Assembly (NCBI RefSeq): GCF_900117415.1
Contig: NZ_FPEI01000002.1
Coordinates: forward strand, 298,558-362,557
Source: Hyphomicrobium sp. CS1BSMeth3
Lineage (GTDB): Bacteria; Pseudomonadota; Alphaproteobacteria; Rhizobiales; Hyphomicrobiaceae
DNA length: 64,000 nt
Direction: 5' to 3'
In this document: positions 47,165-56,677 of the stretch, in pieces
How positions within the stretch are numbered: the first letter of the stretch is position 1
Layout of the letters: each line of letters opens with the position of its first letter
Made by a program: the position numbers and the translations under genes
Notes under the pieces: model-generated
Seen by the model: only the letters and a program-made list of their open reading frames with translations
Databases searched by the model: none
Told to the model about the DNA's origin: nothing

Positions 47165-50100
47165 CTACCCGAACAACCTGAGCTGTCGTTCGCCCTGACC
47201 TTTGGTCTCGAAGCCGAGCTGTTCGATGCGGTCGAACGGCACCTGTTCGGCCGTGATGAGCGAGCGCTGCGCCTTGAGCGCGCGCACGAGACCTTCCTGC
47301 ACGAGATGGAACTCGCCGACCGTCTGATGCGGCAGCACGGCGGCCGGATCGAGACCCGACTCGCTCTGGAAGGCTGCCTTGAGCTTCCTGAGTGCAGTAT
47401 CCTCGCGCACGCGGCCGATGAACCAGCTCGTGATCTGGTCGCGCGACTTGTAGTCGAGATCGCCCGGCGACTGCGTCGCGAGCATGAGGCCGAGGCCCGC
47501 GGAGCGCGCGCGCTTCAGGAGGCTCTGCAGCGGCTCTGCGGTCGCAGGCTTCGCGTTCGCCGGGATGTAGAGGTCCGCCTCGTCGAGCATGACAACGGCC
47601 TGCAGCTCGTCGTTCGGATTGCGCTGGCAGAAGCGCAGCGCCTCCGAAAGGAACTGCGAGACCCAGAAGAGGATGTTCTCGTTGTCGCCGAGGAAGCCTG
47701 TGTAGATGATCGAAAGGCGCGTGCGACCGTCTGGGCGCGCGTGCGGCCCGATGCCAAGCAGCGATTCCATGCGCAGCGGCTCGCCGCCCGTCTCAAAGAG
47801 CGCGGCATTGCGGTGACGGAGGCTGTCGAGCTGCGCGACGAGATCGCGGCGGATCTTGCCCGAGGGATCCATGCGCTGCGTCAGCTCGGTCAGCTCGGGA
47901 TCCTCGTCTTCCAGCAGGTGAATGAGGTCCGTGAGGCCGACTTCCGTGCTGAAGCGCGAGCCGAGAATGCGTAGCGCCACCGAAAGCGTGCCGGACTGCT
48001 TCTGGTGCGTCGCCGAGTTCTTGAGATGCAGCATGTCGCCGAGCGCCGCCGCCGAGAGATTGGCGAGGAGCTGCTGCTCATGCTCGGGAAGCTCGTTGAT
48101 GCCGGTCGGCAGCAGCGTGATCGAGATCGGCCGACCCGACGCGCGACCCGGCGTGTAGACAGCAACGTCGATGGCATCGCCGAGCCTCTCGCGCAGGCCG
48201 CTCGCCTCGCCGAAATCGTCGTCGCGATCGCGCCAGACTTCGGGATTGGCGTAGGAGCAGAGATCGCCCTTGCGGTCGAGCAGGATGACGGGCGTGCCGT
48301 TCATCAGAAGCTGCTCGATGAGACAAAGCGCGAGCGTCGTCTTACCGGAGCCCGAGCCGCCGAGCACAGCCGTGTGGCGCTTCAGAACATCCTTGTTGAG
48401 CGTGATGCTCTTGCCGCGTCCGCCGATCTCGCGACCGGCAAGAATGCTCGAAGAATTCGAACCGTGCTCGTCGAGGATGACGCTGATCGGCAAATCCTGC
48501 TCGTCCTCGCCCGCTGCGGGCGCCGGACCACCGGGATTGGACGAGGACCAACCCGTCCAATCGGCGAGACGGCTCTGCAAGCTCGGCAGGCTGAAGCCAT
48601 CGCGCGGCGGTGCCTCGGCCGGCAGCGGCGGCGGTCCCTTGGCCCAGGGAAGCGTGACGAGATTGCTCTGTTCGGCGGATTCGAGCGGGGCTTCCACGCC
48701 GCGGCGCTTCGCCGGAATGTCGCCCATGGGCATTGGGCCGGCGAGCAGGTCGAGGCGCAGGAGCTGCCCGAGTACGGAGAGGCCCGACAGCAGTTTCGCC
48801 TGCTCGAGCCAGCCGCCAAATCCCGGATCCGTGCGATGGCGCGCGTGGAATTCGCGCACCGTCATCATGCGCTCCCACTCGGTCATGGGCACGACGAGCG
48901 TGCGCCCGCCGCTCTCGCGGAATTTGCGAAAGGCCTGCGCCGTCTGGTTCTTGCGAGCCGGGGGATAGTCGCTCGCGCGCAGCATGACGGCACTTGCCGC
49001 GGAGAGGCTCGACAGAACCTTGTCGAGCTGGCGCTTCAAGCCGCCGCCCTGGGTCGGCCGATTGCAGATGAAGACGCGCGTCTTCTGCATGATGCCGGAC
49101 GCGTGCGTGACCGTGACATCCGCTGCCGGCAGATCGTCGCCGAGGTCGGCACGGCGCACGGAGAGCGTGACGGCACTGCCCCATTCGGCGCGCGCCAACT
49201 CCAACGCGGATGTGAGCACGCCGAGCAGCTCCTGATCGTCGGACGGCATCTCGGCTTCGGAAAGGCTCGCGAAACGCTCCCAGCTCGCGCGGAAATCAAT
49301 CTGGTTTGCCGATGCCGGCGCACTCTCGCCACCACCGCCGAGGCCGAAGCCAAGGGCGGCCGCGAGCGTCGAGATGAAGCCGGCACCATCCGTCTCCTCG
49401 GGCTCGTTGGCCGGCGCTTCCTCGTCGGCGGCACGGCTCTTGAGGCGCGCCTGCGCATCCTCGAGGAGGCGCCGCGTCGAGAGGCCGCCAAGCTCGGCCA
49501 TGAAATCAGCGCCGAAGAGTTTCGTCAGATCGACGGTCGTCGGATCGACGCCGCGCGCGATCGCGTGCTGCTCGACACGGCGCGAAAGAATGAGCCGCGC
49601 CTCGTCGGCCGTGCGGCTCTCGAGCAGCGCGACAGGGCCCGCCTTCTCGATGCGGTCGATGTAGGACTGCGCGAGCACGCCGCGCATCTGGTCGTAGAAA
49701 TCGCCGAGGCAGGAGATGACGATCAGCGCGCTCGGCACACGGTTCGCAATCTGGATGAGATCGCGCACGGCTTTCTGGAAGCGATCATCGGCATCAGGGA
49801 AGAAGCGCAGGTCCTCGACCTGATCGATGCAGAAGACGAGCGCCGCGCGGTCAACCGTCCACATGAGCTTGCCGAGGCTCTCGATGATCTCGAAAGCGCG
49901 GCCCTCGCCCGTGCTCGGATCGAGCGCGGCGACGGACGACTGCGACAGCTCGTTGAGCTGGCGGCCCTGCAGATACTGGCGCACGCGCTGGTCGATGCGC
50001 GGGTCGGCGCGCTGGAGATAGAGGAGCGCGCGAACGATGTTGATGTCGAGCTCCTGCTCGGCGAACGACGGGCTCGCGACGATCTCGTCGGCATAGGAGA

Positions 50101-50605
50101 TGATCAGCTTGGCGAGCTGGTCCTCGTCGAGCTTGGCTTCAGTCAGCTCGTTGAGCTGCTCGTCGTTGAGCGCGGCGGCGGCGAGCTTGTTGGTGAGCCG
50201 TGCAAGACCGCTCTCGCCCTCGTCATCGGGATCGTAGGGCTTCTCGAGCGAAGCCACGAGGCGGCGCAGGTAGTAGTCGGCATAGCTCGCGACGTCCGGC
50301 GTCATCTGCGCATAGCCGAAATAGGCCGTGCCGGCGCGATGGCTGGCCGTCCTGAGCGCGCGGATGAGATGCGTCTTGCCGGCACCGGACTGGCCGTGGA
50401 AGAGCAGCAGACGCGCGGGCGTCACGGTCCCTTCGGCTTTGACGATCGCGTCGAGCGCACTTTGAAATTTCGCGCGCGCGGATTTATGCACGGCCGCGAT
50501 GTCGACCGGGTCGGCATGCCAGACGTCGTCTTCCCAGGTGATCGAGTGCTCAAATGCCGACGCAAAACTCTCGACCGGGGCCGCGCTCTCTACTGCACGC
50601 TGCAT
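47165..50605 (-). CDS. Giant double ATPase: N-terminal AAA (Orc1/STAND-like) plus C-terminal HerA-type ATPase
   Basis: A 1146-residue protein with two complete P-loop modules. The first has Walker A GQSGAGKT (71-78), Walker B LVFCIDQVEDL (257-267), a sensor-like VISCLGDFYD and an Arg-rich lid, like Orc1/STAND ATPases. A middle region of about 300 residues (SAVTLSVRRADLGDD; KTRVFICNRPTQGGGLKRQ) has no recognised family. The second is HerA/FtsK-like: Walker A GGSGSGKT (749-756), AVVMLDEADLYI (1003-1014), SPGDLDYKSRDQITSWFIGR. HerA proteins pump or resect DNA. A partner gene is 47 bp upstream on the same strand. The function is unknown; DNA processing or a defence-like role is inferred. Confidence 0.85.
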   Translation of the reverse strand: MQRAVESAAPVESFASAFEHSITWEDDVWHADPVDIAAVHKSARAKFQSALDAIVKAEGTVTPARLLLFHGQSGAGKTHLIRALRTASHRAGTAYFGYAQMTPDVASYADYYLRRLVASLEKPYDPDDEGESGLARLTNKLAAAALNDEQLNELTEAKLDEDQLAKLIISYADEIVASPSFAEQELDINIVRALLYLQRADPRIDQRVRQYLQGRQLNELSQSSVAALDPSTGEGRAFEIIESLGKLMWTVDRAALVFCIDQVEDLRFFPDADDRFQKAVRDLIQIANRVPSALIVISCLGDFYDQMRGVLAQSYIDRIEKAGPVALLESRTADEARLILSRRVEQHAIARGVDPTTVDLTKLFGADFMAELGGLSTRRLLEDAQARLKSRAADEEAPANEPEETDGAGFISTLAAALGFGLGGGGESAPASANQIDFRASWERFASLSEAEMPSDDQELLGVLTSALELARAEWGSAVTLSVRRADLGDDLPAADVTVTHASGIMQKTRVFICNRPTQGGGLKRQLDKVLSSLSAASAVMLRASDYPPARKNQTAQAFRKFRESGGRTLVVPMTEWERMMTVREFHARHRTDPGFGGWLEQAKLLSGLSVLGQLLRLDLLAGPMPMGDIPAKRRGVEAPLESAEQSNLVTLPWAKGPPPLPAEAPPRDGFSLPSLQSRLADWTGWSSSNPGGPAPAAGEDEQDLPISVILDEHGSNSSSILAGREIGGRGKSITLNKDVLKRHTAVLGGSGSGKTTLALCLIEQLLMNGTPVILLDRKGDLCSYANPEVWRDRDDDFGEASGLRERLGDAIDVAVYTPGRASGRPISITLLPTGINELPEHEQQLLANLSAAALGDMLHLKNSATHQKQSGTLSVALRILGSRFSTEVGLTDLIHLLEDEDPELTELTQRMDPSGKIRRDLVAQLDSLRHRNAALFETGGEPLRMESLLGIGPHARPDGRTRLSIIYTGFLGDNENILFWVSQFLSEALRFCQRNPNDELQAVVMLDEADLYIPANAKPATAEPLQSLLKRARSAGLGLMLATQSPGDLDYKSRDQITSWFIGRVREDTALRKLKAAFQSESGLDPAAVLPHQTVGEFHLVQEGLVRALKAQRSLITAEQVPFDRIEQLGFETKGQGERQLRLFG

Positions 50606-50652
50606 GTTCTTGTTGTTCCTCGATACAAAGAAATGTGTTGCCCCTGGAGGGA

Positions 50653-51828
50653 CTACTCATCGACACGCACGAAGTGCCAGACCGTATTCTTGAAGACGGT
50701 GGCCGAGGCCTGGATGTCGTCGAGATCGCGCTTCTCGCGCAGATCCGATGTCCCGAGCACCAGAAGCCCTGTGCGATGTGCCTCCGTGAGCATCGCCTTG
50801 AACTCGATCTCGCTCAGTCCCCAACCGGCGTGCCGTTCGCGCACCGCGGTCCAGACTTGTGAGATGTAGACCTTGCGGCTGCCCGACCAGCCGCCGACCG
50901 CGAGCGGCCGCGCCAGAGCTTTCACCGCACGCGCGAACGCCTCGGGGCCGGGCCTTCCCGTTTCCACGGGCGCAGGCGCCGGTCGCAGTTGCTGGACGAC
51001 GGCCGGTGCATTTGTCGACGGCGCCACGGATGGCTTCGCTGGCGCCGGTGCGACTTCGGCCCGAGCCTGCGGCCTCGGCACCGCCATCGGCCACTCGAGG
51101 TCGCCCGTCACGAATCGGCGCAGCAGCGCGAGCCGCATGGCCTGCAACGTGGCGCTCGTGACGCCGATCGCTTCCGCTGCGAGCCCCGCGACGAGCCGGC
51201 TGTCCGAGCCGAAATCGCGCGGGCGCACCGAGAGCTGGCCCGCAAGCAACCGTGCTGCCTTCGCCGAGAGCCCTGACTTGGCCCCCAGATCGCGCTGAAG
51301 GCGATTGCCGAAAGCCCGATCGAGCGCCAGCAGCGCAAGGTCGTTCCTGAGCCGCGAGGCGCTCGCCGCAGAGCGCGGCTTGAGCCCGTGCGCCGCGATC
51401 ACGATCGCGCTTCTCAGCCCCTCGATCTTGCCGAGCGCCTTGAGGCGCCGAGCCGGCAAGCCCGGCGTCCCGAGCGCGCGGGCGATCAAGAGCCCATCGC
51501 GCACCGCCGCCCAGTCACCCAAACCCACCGGGCTCACGCCCAGGAAATTCTGCGCCTGGCGCCGTCCGGTCGCCGTCGCGTGCAGGCGATTGCTCCGCCG
51601 CACAGCGAACTGATCCTTGATATGCGCCGCCACCAGCCGCCCGAGCAGCAGCCGCCACTCCGCGGCTTCGACAACGGGACTGACCAAAGGTTGCAGGTCC
51701 CGCGCGAGCTCGGCCTCGCTGACGCCTGCCTCGCTGATCGACAGCCGAACCAGAACGAGCGCGCCAAGCCGCAGCGCATCGACTCGCGCCGGCTCCGCGC
51801 GCGGCGCGTTCAGTACCGCCACCGCCAT
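50653..51828 (-). CDS. Unknown partner of the double ATPase, with C-terminal winged-helix-like domain
   Basis: A 391-residue protein without a recognised family. Residues 1-260 look helical and Ala/Leu/Arg-rich (LRLGALVLVRLSISEAGVS; AAEWRLLLGRLVAAHIKDQF; AGLAAEAIGVTSATLQAMRL). A Pro/Ala linker (APAPAKPSVAPSTNAPAV) joins a compact C-terminal domain of about 85 residues (KVYISQVWTAVRERHAGWGL; EIEFKAMLTEAHRTGLLVLG; ATVFKNTVWHFVRVDE), which resembles a winged helix. ATG 51828 has AGGGGG upstream; a GTG 117 bp earlier was rejected because that stretch is a direct-repeat promoter region. It is the first gene of a two-gene operon with the AAA-HerA protein and may load it on DNA or gate its activity. 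Confidence 0.8.
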   Translation of the reverse strand: MAVAVLNAPRAEPARVDALRLGALVLVRLSISEAGVSEAELARDLQPLVSPVVEAAEWRLLLGRLVAAHIKDQFAVRRSNRLHATATGRRQAQNFLGVSPVGLGDWAAVRDGLLIARALGTPGLPARRLKALGKIEGLRSAIVIAAHGLKPRSAASASRLRNDLALLALDRAFGNRLQRDLGAKSGLSAKAARLLAGQLSVRPRDFGSDSRLVAGLAAEAIGVTSATLQAMRLALLRRFVTGDLEWPMAVPRPQARAEVAPAPAKPSVAPSTNAPAVVQQLRPAPAPVETGRPGPEAFARAVKALARPLAVGGWSGSRKVYISQVWTAVRERHAGWGLSEIEFKAMLTEAHRTGLLVLGTSDLREKRDLDDIQASATVFKNTVWHFVRVDE

Positions 51829-52446
51829 GTCCTTGCCCCCTAGCAAACCGCCGTCTGCCTCCGAGCTGTCCAACACAGGCGACAATGCGCACATGGCCGC
51901 GGTCGCGTTCGACCCGACCTTTACCCAGCACTCTTTACCCAGCACATGGGGATCTGCCGGTCGCGCACCCCTGCGCGCTCCACCGGACGATCGGGCAGGA
52001 TTTCTTGTTTCCCTCGCGAAATCCCAGCCGCCGGGCCCCTCAACCCGGACGAATCACCGTAGAATCAACAGCATTCTGGAAGAGTGCAACAAATCCGCCA
52101 AGCAAAATCGCCCCGAATCGGTCCGTCCCGGCAGCCGTGAGGGCATCAGGCCACGGCGCGGGCCAATTATATTTAACGACGAGGGCCCAATGGCCCCAAT
52201 AATGTCACGAAGATTCCATCTCTTATGCCCCGGCAGGACAGGATTCTCCCGCGTACTGTGCAGGTGAGGCGACGGGCCCGAACACTTCGGGCTCGTACAG
52301 GGGATCTGCAGAAAACGACGCGGCCAAGGCCCGGTCCTGACAGAGGGGAAATGATCTCCGTGCGCGCATCGTTAAGGGCAAATTAACTACCCGGCGGCAT
52401 AGTTAATGCTGGGTATGTTGCGCGTCGGACGGCAGGAGTTGAGCCC
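51829..52446. promoter_or_regulatory. 618-bp divergent intergenic region with TACCCAGCA boxes
   Basis: No gene is supported here. The 12-mer TTTACCCAGCAC occurs twice, 14 bp apart, at 51920-51931 and 51934-51945, about 92-117 bp before the partner gene. A third box in reverse orientation (TGCTGGGTA) lies at 52407-52415, 31 bp before the CAP-domain gene. This pattern suggests an operator shared by the two divergent genes. A hairpin (CGGGCCCGAA/TTCGGGCTCG) lies at 52273-52294. The part around 52160-52205 is AT-rich. Confidence 0.45.
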
Positions 52447-53106
52447 ATGTATCGCGTGCTGGTGGGGGTTACGGTCGCTCTCTGGACGACCGGTTGCAGC
52501 ATGAATTCGAGTGCCCTGACGGCCGGCTTCGCAGATAGCCCGAGCCTCTCGGCCCGACCGACCCGCCAAGCCTCTTTGGGCGGCGATCTCGACACCCGCA
52601 CCCCGACCCGCGTCGAAGGCAGCCAGCGCACCGCGAGCCTCGCGCCGAGCGCCAATCGCCCCTCCGAGCGCGCGCCCAAGGGGGCCCTCGCCGACCGCGA
52701 TTACTCCCGCGCCGCCCTCAATCCCGAGTCCGCCCGCGACGCCATCAACAATTACCGCCGCTCCAAGGGCTTGAAGCCCTTGAAGCTCGACGCCGAGCTG
52801 ACCACGGCCGCCCGCGCGCACGCCCAGGATCTCGCCAAGTGGGACCGCATCTCGCATTACGGCTCCGACGGCTCGAACCCCTGGGATCGCGTCAAGCGCG
52901 CCGGTTATAATGCCAAGCTCGCGGCGGAAAACGTCGGCACCGGCCAGGCGACGTTCGATGAAGTGCTCAAGGGCTGGCAGAACAGCCCCGGCCACAACAA
53001 GAATCTCCTCCAGCCAGAAGCCCAGCACATCGGCCTCGCCCTGGTCCACGATCCCAAGACCGAGTTCAAGACCTTCTGGACCCTGGTCATCGGCTCACGG
53101 CTCTAG
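52447..53106 (+). CDS. CAP/SCP-domain lipoprotein
   Basis: A 219-residue protein with a lipoprotein signal whose lipobox TTGC puts the lipidated Cys near residue 17. A Ser/Pro/Arg-rich linker of about 70 residues is followed by a CAP/SCP-like domain: AINNYRRSKGLKPLKLDAEL, AHAQDLAKWDRISHYGSDG with the conserved His, AAENVGTGQATFDEVLKGWQ and SPGHNKNLL with the second His. Bacterial members of this superfamily are mostly of unknown function. It precedes eno by 159 bp and may be independent. Confidence 0.88.
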   Translation: MYRVLVGVTVALWTTGCSMNSSALTAGFADSPSLSARPTRQASLGGDLDTRTPTRVEGSQRTASLAPSANRPSERAPKGALADRDYSRAALNPESARDAINNYRRSKGLKPLKLDAELTTAARAHAQDLAKWDRISHYGSDGSNPWDRVKRAGYNAKLAAENVGTGQATFDEVLKGWQNSPGHNKNLLQPEAQHIGLALVHDPKTEFKTFWTLVIGSRL

Positions 53107-53112
53107 CCATAA

Positions 53113-54546
<1,434 letters not shown>

Positions 54547-54741
54547 TTCGAGCCCCCGCGACAACGTGTGCCGCGCCTCCCCGACCCTGCGTCAACAACA
54601 CGTGGAAGACATGCGTGTTGGGGATGGATATTGACACGTTTTTGACATATAGGACCGCGTATTGGCGCTGCCTCTTGACTTGAAGTTAAGAAGCTTGCGT
54701 CACATATCCGGCGCTCAACCGGCAGCGATGGAGCCGCAGCG

Positions 54742-56232
54742 ATGATGTCCGTTCCGCAAACCCAGGACGCCGACACGCTGCAAACCGACGAACCCGACTG
54801 GTATGGCGATCGGCTCCGCGAGGAATGCGGGGTCTTCGGCATATTCGGCCACGACGATGCGGCCGCGATCACAGCCCTCGGGATGCACGCGCTCCAGCAC
54901 CGCGGCCAGGAAGGCTGCGGCATCGTCACCTACGACGGCACGCGCTTCAATCAGGAGCGTCGTCTGGGTCTGGTGGGCGACAACTTCTCTAAAGCAAGCG
55001 TGATCGAGCGGCTCAGGGGCCGCATGGCCGTCGGCCACAACCGCTACTCGACGACCGGCGACGTCGTTCTCCGCAACGTGCAGCCGCTCTTCGCCGACCT
55101 CGATACGGGCGGCTTCGCCGTCGGCCACAACGGCAATCTCACGAACGCGCTGACGCTGCGCCAGGAGCTCGTCTCTTCCGGCGCCATCTGCCAGTCGACC
55201 TCCGACACCGAGGTCATTCTCCATCTCATTTCCCGCTCGAAGAAGCGCCGCATCGTCGAGCGCTTTATCGATGCGCTTCTCCAGATCGAAGGCGCCTACG
55301 CGCTCGTCGGCCTCACCAACGACATGCTGATCGGCGCGCGCGATCCCGTCGGCATCCGCCCGCTCGTGCTCGGCCGTCTCGGCGAGGCCTACGTGCTCGC
55401 CTCGGAGACCTGCGCCCTCGACATCGTCGGTGCGCAATTCGTGCGCGAGATCGACAACGGCGAGGTGGTGGTGATCACCGCGGAGGGCGTCGAGAGCCAT
55501 CGCCCCTTCCCCAAACGCCCGGCCCGCCCGTGCATCTTCGAGTACATCTACTTCGCCCGCCCGGACTCCATCTCTGGCGGGCGAAGTGTTTATGAGGTCC
55601 GCAAGAACTTCGGCATCGAGCTCGCACGCGAGTCGCTCATTCCTGCCGACGTGATCGTGCCGATCCCGGACTCGGGCGTGCCGGCCGCCATTGGCTACGC
55701 GCAGTTCTCGAGCATTCCTTATGAGCTCGGCATCGTGCGCAATCACTACGTCGGGCGCACGTTCATCGAGCCCGAGCAGCGCATCCGCCAGCTCGGCGTG
55801 AAGCTCAAGCATTCGGCGAATGTCGGCGTCATCCGTGGCGCCCGCGTCGTCCTTATCGATGACAGCGTGGTGCGCGGCACGACCTCGAAGAAGATCGTCG
55901 ACATGATCCGTGACGCCGGGGCGAAGGAGGTCCACATGCGGATCTCGAGCCCGCCGATCAAGTATCCGGATTTCTACGGCATCGACACGCCGCGCACCGA
56001 GGAACTGCTGGCAGCAAATATGTCGGTCGAGCAGATGCGCGAGTTCATGGGCGCCGACAGCCTCGCCTTCCTGTCGATCGACGGTACGTATCGCGCCATG
56101 GGCTTCGACCGCCGTGATCCGAAGAATCCGCAGTTTACCGATCACTGCTTCACCGGCAGCTACCCGACGCGCCTCGTCGACCGCGATGGCTCGAACGGCT
56201 ACCAGCTCTCGCTTCTGGCCGAAGTGAGCTGA
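54742..56232 (+). CDS. purF: Amidophosphoribosyltransferase (PurF)
   Basis: A 496-residue glutamine PRPP amidotransferase, the first committed step of purine synthesis. A 28-residue N-terminal leader precedes the catalytic cysteine (ECGVFGIFGHDD), as in the Bacillus-type enzyme that cleaves its propeptide. The glutaminase domain continues with HRGQEGCGIV and TSDTEVILHLISRSKKRRIV; the phosphoribosyltransferase domain has the PRPP loop VVLIDDSVVRGTTS and IPDSGVPAAIGYA. Some Bacillus-type Fe-S cysteines are visible (ARPCIFEYIYFARPDS; DHCFTGSYP). A terminator-like hairpin follows at 56263. purL begins the next pur gene in the window, 6 kb further. Confidence 0.97.
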   Translation: MMSVPQTQDADTLQTDEPDWYGDRLREECGVFGIFGHDDAAAITALGMHALQHRGQEGCGIVTYDGTRFNQERRLGLVGDNFSKASVIERLRGRMAVGHNRYSTTGDVVLRNVQPLFADLDTGGFAVGHNGNLTNALTLRQELVSSGAICQSTSDTEVILHLISRSKKRRIVERFIDALLQIEGAYALVGLTNDMLIGARDPVGIRPLVLGRLGEAYVLASETCALDIVGAQFVREIDNGEVVVITAEGVESHRPFPKRPARPCIFEYIYFARPDSISGGRSVYEVRKNFGIELARESLIPADVIVPIPDSGVPAAIGYAQFSSIPYELGIVRNHYVGRTFIEPEQRIRQLGVKLKHSANVGVIRGARVVLIDDSVVRGTTSKKIVDMIRDAGAKEVHMRISSPPIKYPDFYGIDTPRTEELLAANMSVEQMREFMGADSLAFLSIDGTYRAMGFDRRDPKNPQFTDHCFTGSYPTRLVDRDGSNGYQLSLLAEVS

Positions 56233-56262
56233 AGCCGGTCTCACATCACTGAAACAATTGAT

Positions 56263-56290
56263 GGGCCCGCGCGCTGTGCGTTGCGGGCCC
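56263..56290 (+). terminator. Hairpin after purF
   Basis: GGGCCCGC and GCGGGCCC make a perfect 8-bp stem with a 12-nt loop, 30 bp after the purF stop, followed by TGCTGCTTTG. Probable terminator. Confidence 0.6.
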
Positions 56291-56380
56291 TGCTGCTTTG
56301 CGCGGTGAGGGCATTGCGCAAGAGCGCTTCCGTGCCGCACTATGTATGGACTTAATCAAAATTATCCCGGAAACGCCCTC

Positions 56381-56677
56381 ATGAAACTGATCGACGCCGC
56401 GCGCGTCATTCGCTCGAAGAACGCGGGGCCGACCCAGGTCACGCTCGACCTGATGTTCGACACCCGCGAGATGTACGAGCGTGCGCTCGCCGCGCCGAGC
56501 CTCAAGGCCGCGGTGATCGCCCAGCGCTTCAATGTCGCCGAGGCCGAGATCATTCCCTATCCGGCCGCCAACGCGATCAAGATCGTGCTGCCACGTCGCA
56601 TCATCGCCGGCACACCCGGCGACACCGACGTCTACGGCGCCCAGCAACACCGCCCCATCCTGGATCTCGAAATATGA
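56381..56677 (+). CDS. DUF4387 domain protein
   Basis: A 98-residue protein of the DUF4387 family (LIDAARVIRSKNAGPTQVTL; DLMFDTREMYERALAAPSLK; FNVAEAEIIPYPAANAIKIV). It has no known activity, but it is typically encoded next to a DUF1446/AtuA-like protein, with which it may form an enzyme. ATG 56381 follows a short leader; the stop overlaps the start of the DUF1446 gene (ATGA), implying coupled translation and likely a stable complex. Confidence 0.9.
   Translation: MKLIDAARVIRSKNAGPTQVTLDLMFDTREMYERALAAPSLKAAVIAQRFNVAEAEIIPYPAANAIKIVLPRRIIAGTPGDTDVYGAQQHRPILDLEI

Noticed and set aside
48005..50869. A plus-strand open frame of 954 codons opposite the double ATPase
   Set aside because: It has a repetitive Arg/Ala/Gly composition with no domain, while the minus-strand frame has two full P-loop modules. 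High GC produces such shadows; the same applies to the long frames opposite nusA and infB.
47165..51828. Naming the AAA-HerA cassette as BREX, Sir2-HerA, NurA-HerA or another known defence system
   Set aside because: None of the defining partners (methyltransferase, alkaline phosphatase-like PglZ, Sir2, NurA) is present and the N-terminal AAA fusion does not match them.
50653..51945. Start of the double-ATPase partner at the upstream GTG (51945)
   Set aside because: The extra 39 codons consist of the 14-bp direct repeat and low-complexity sequence, and ATG 51828 has a good ribosome site.
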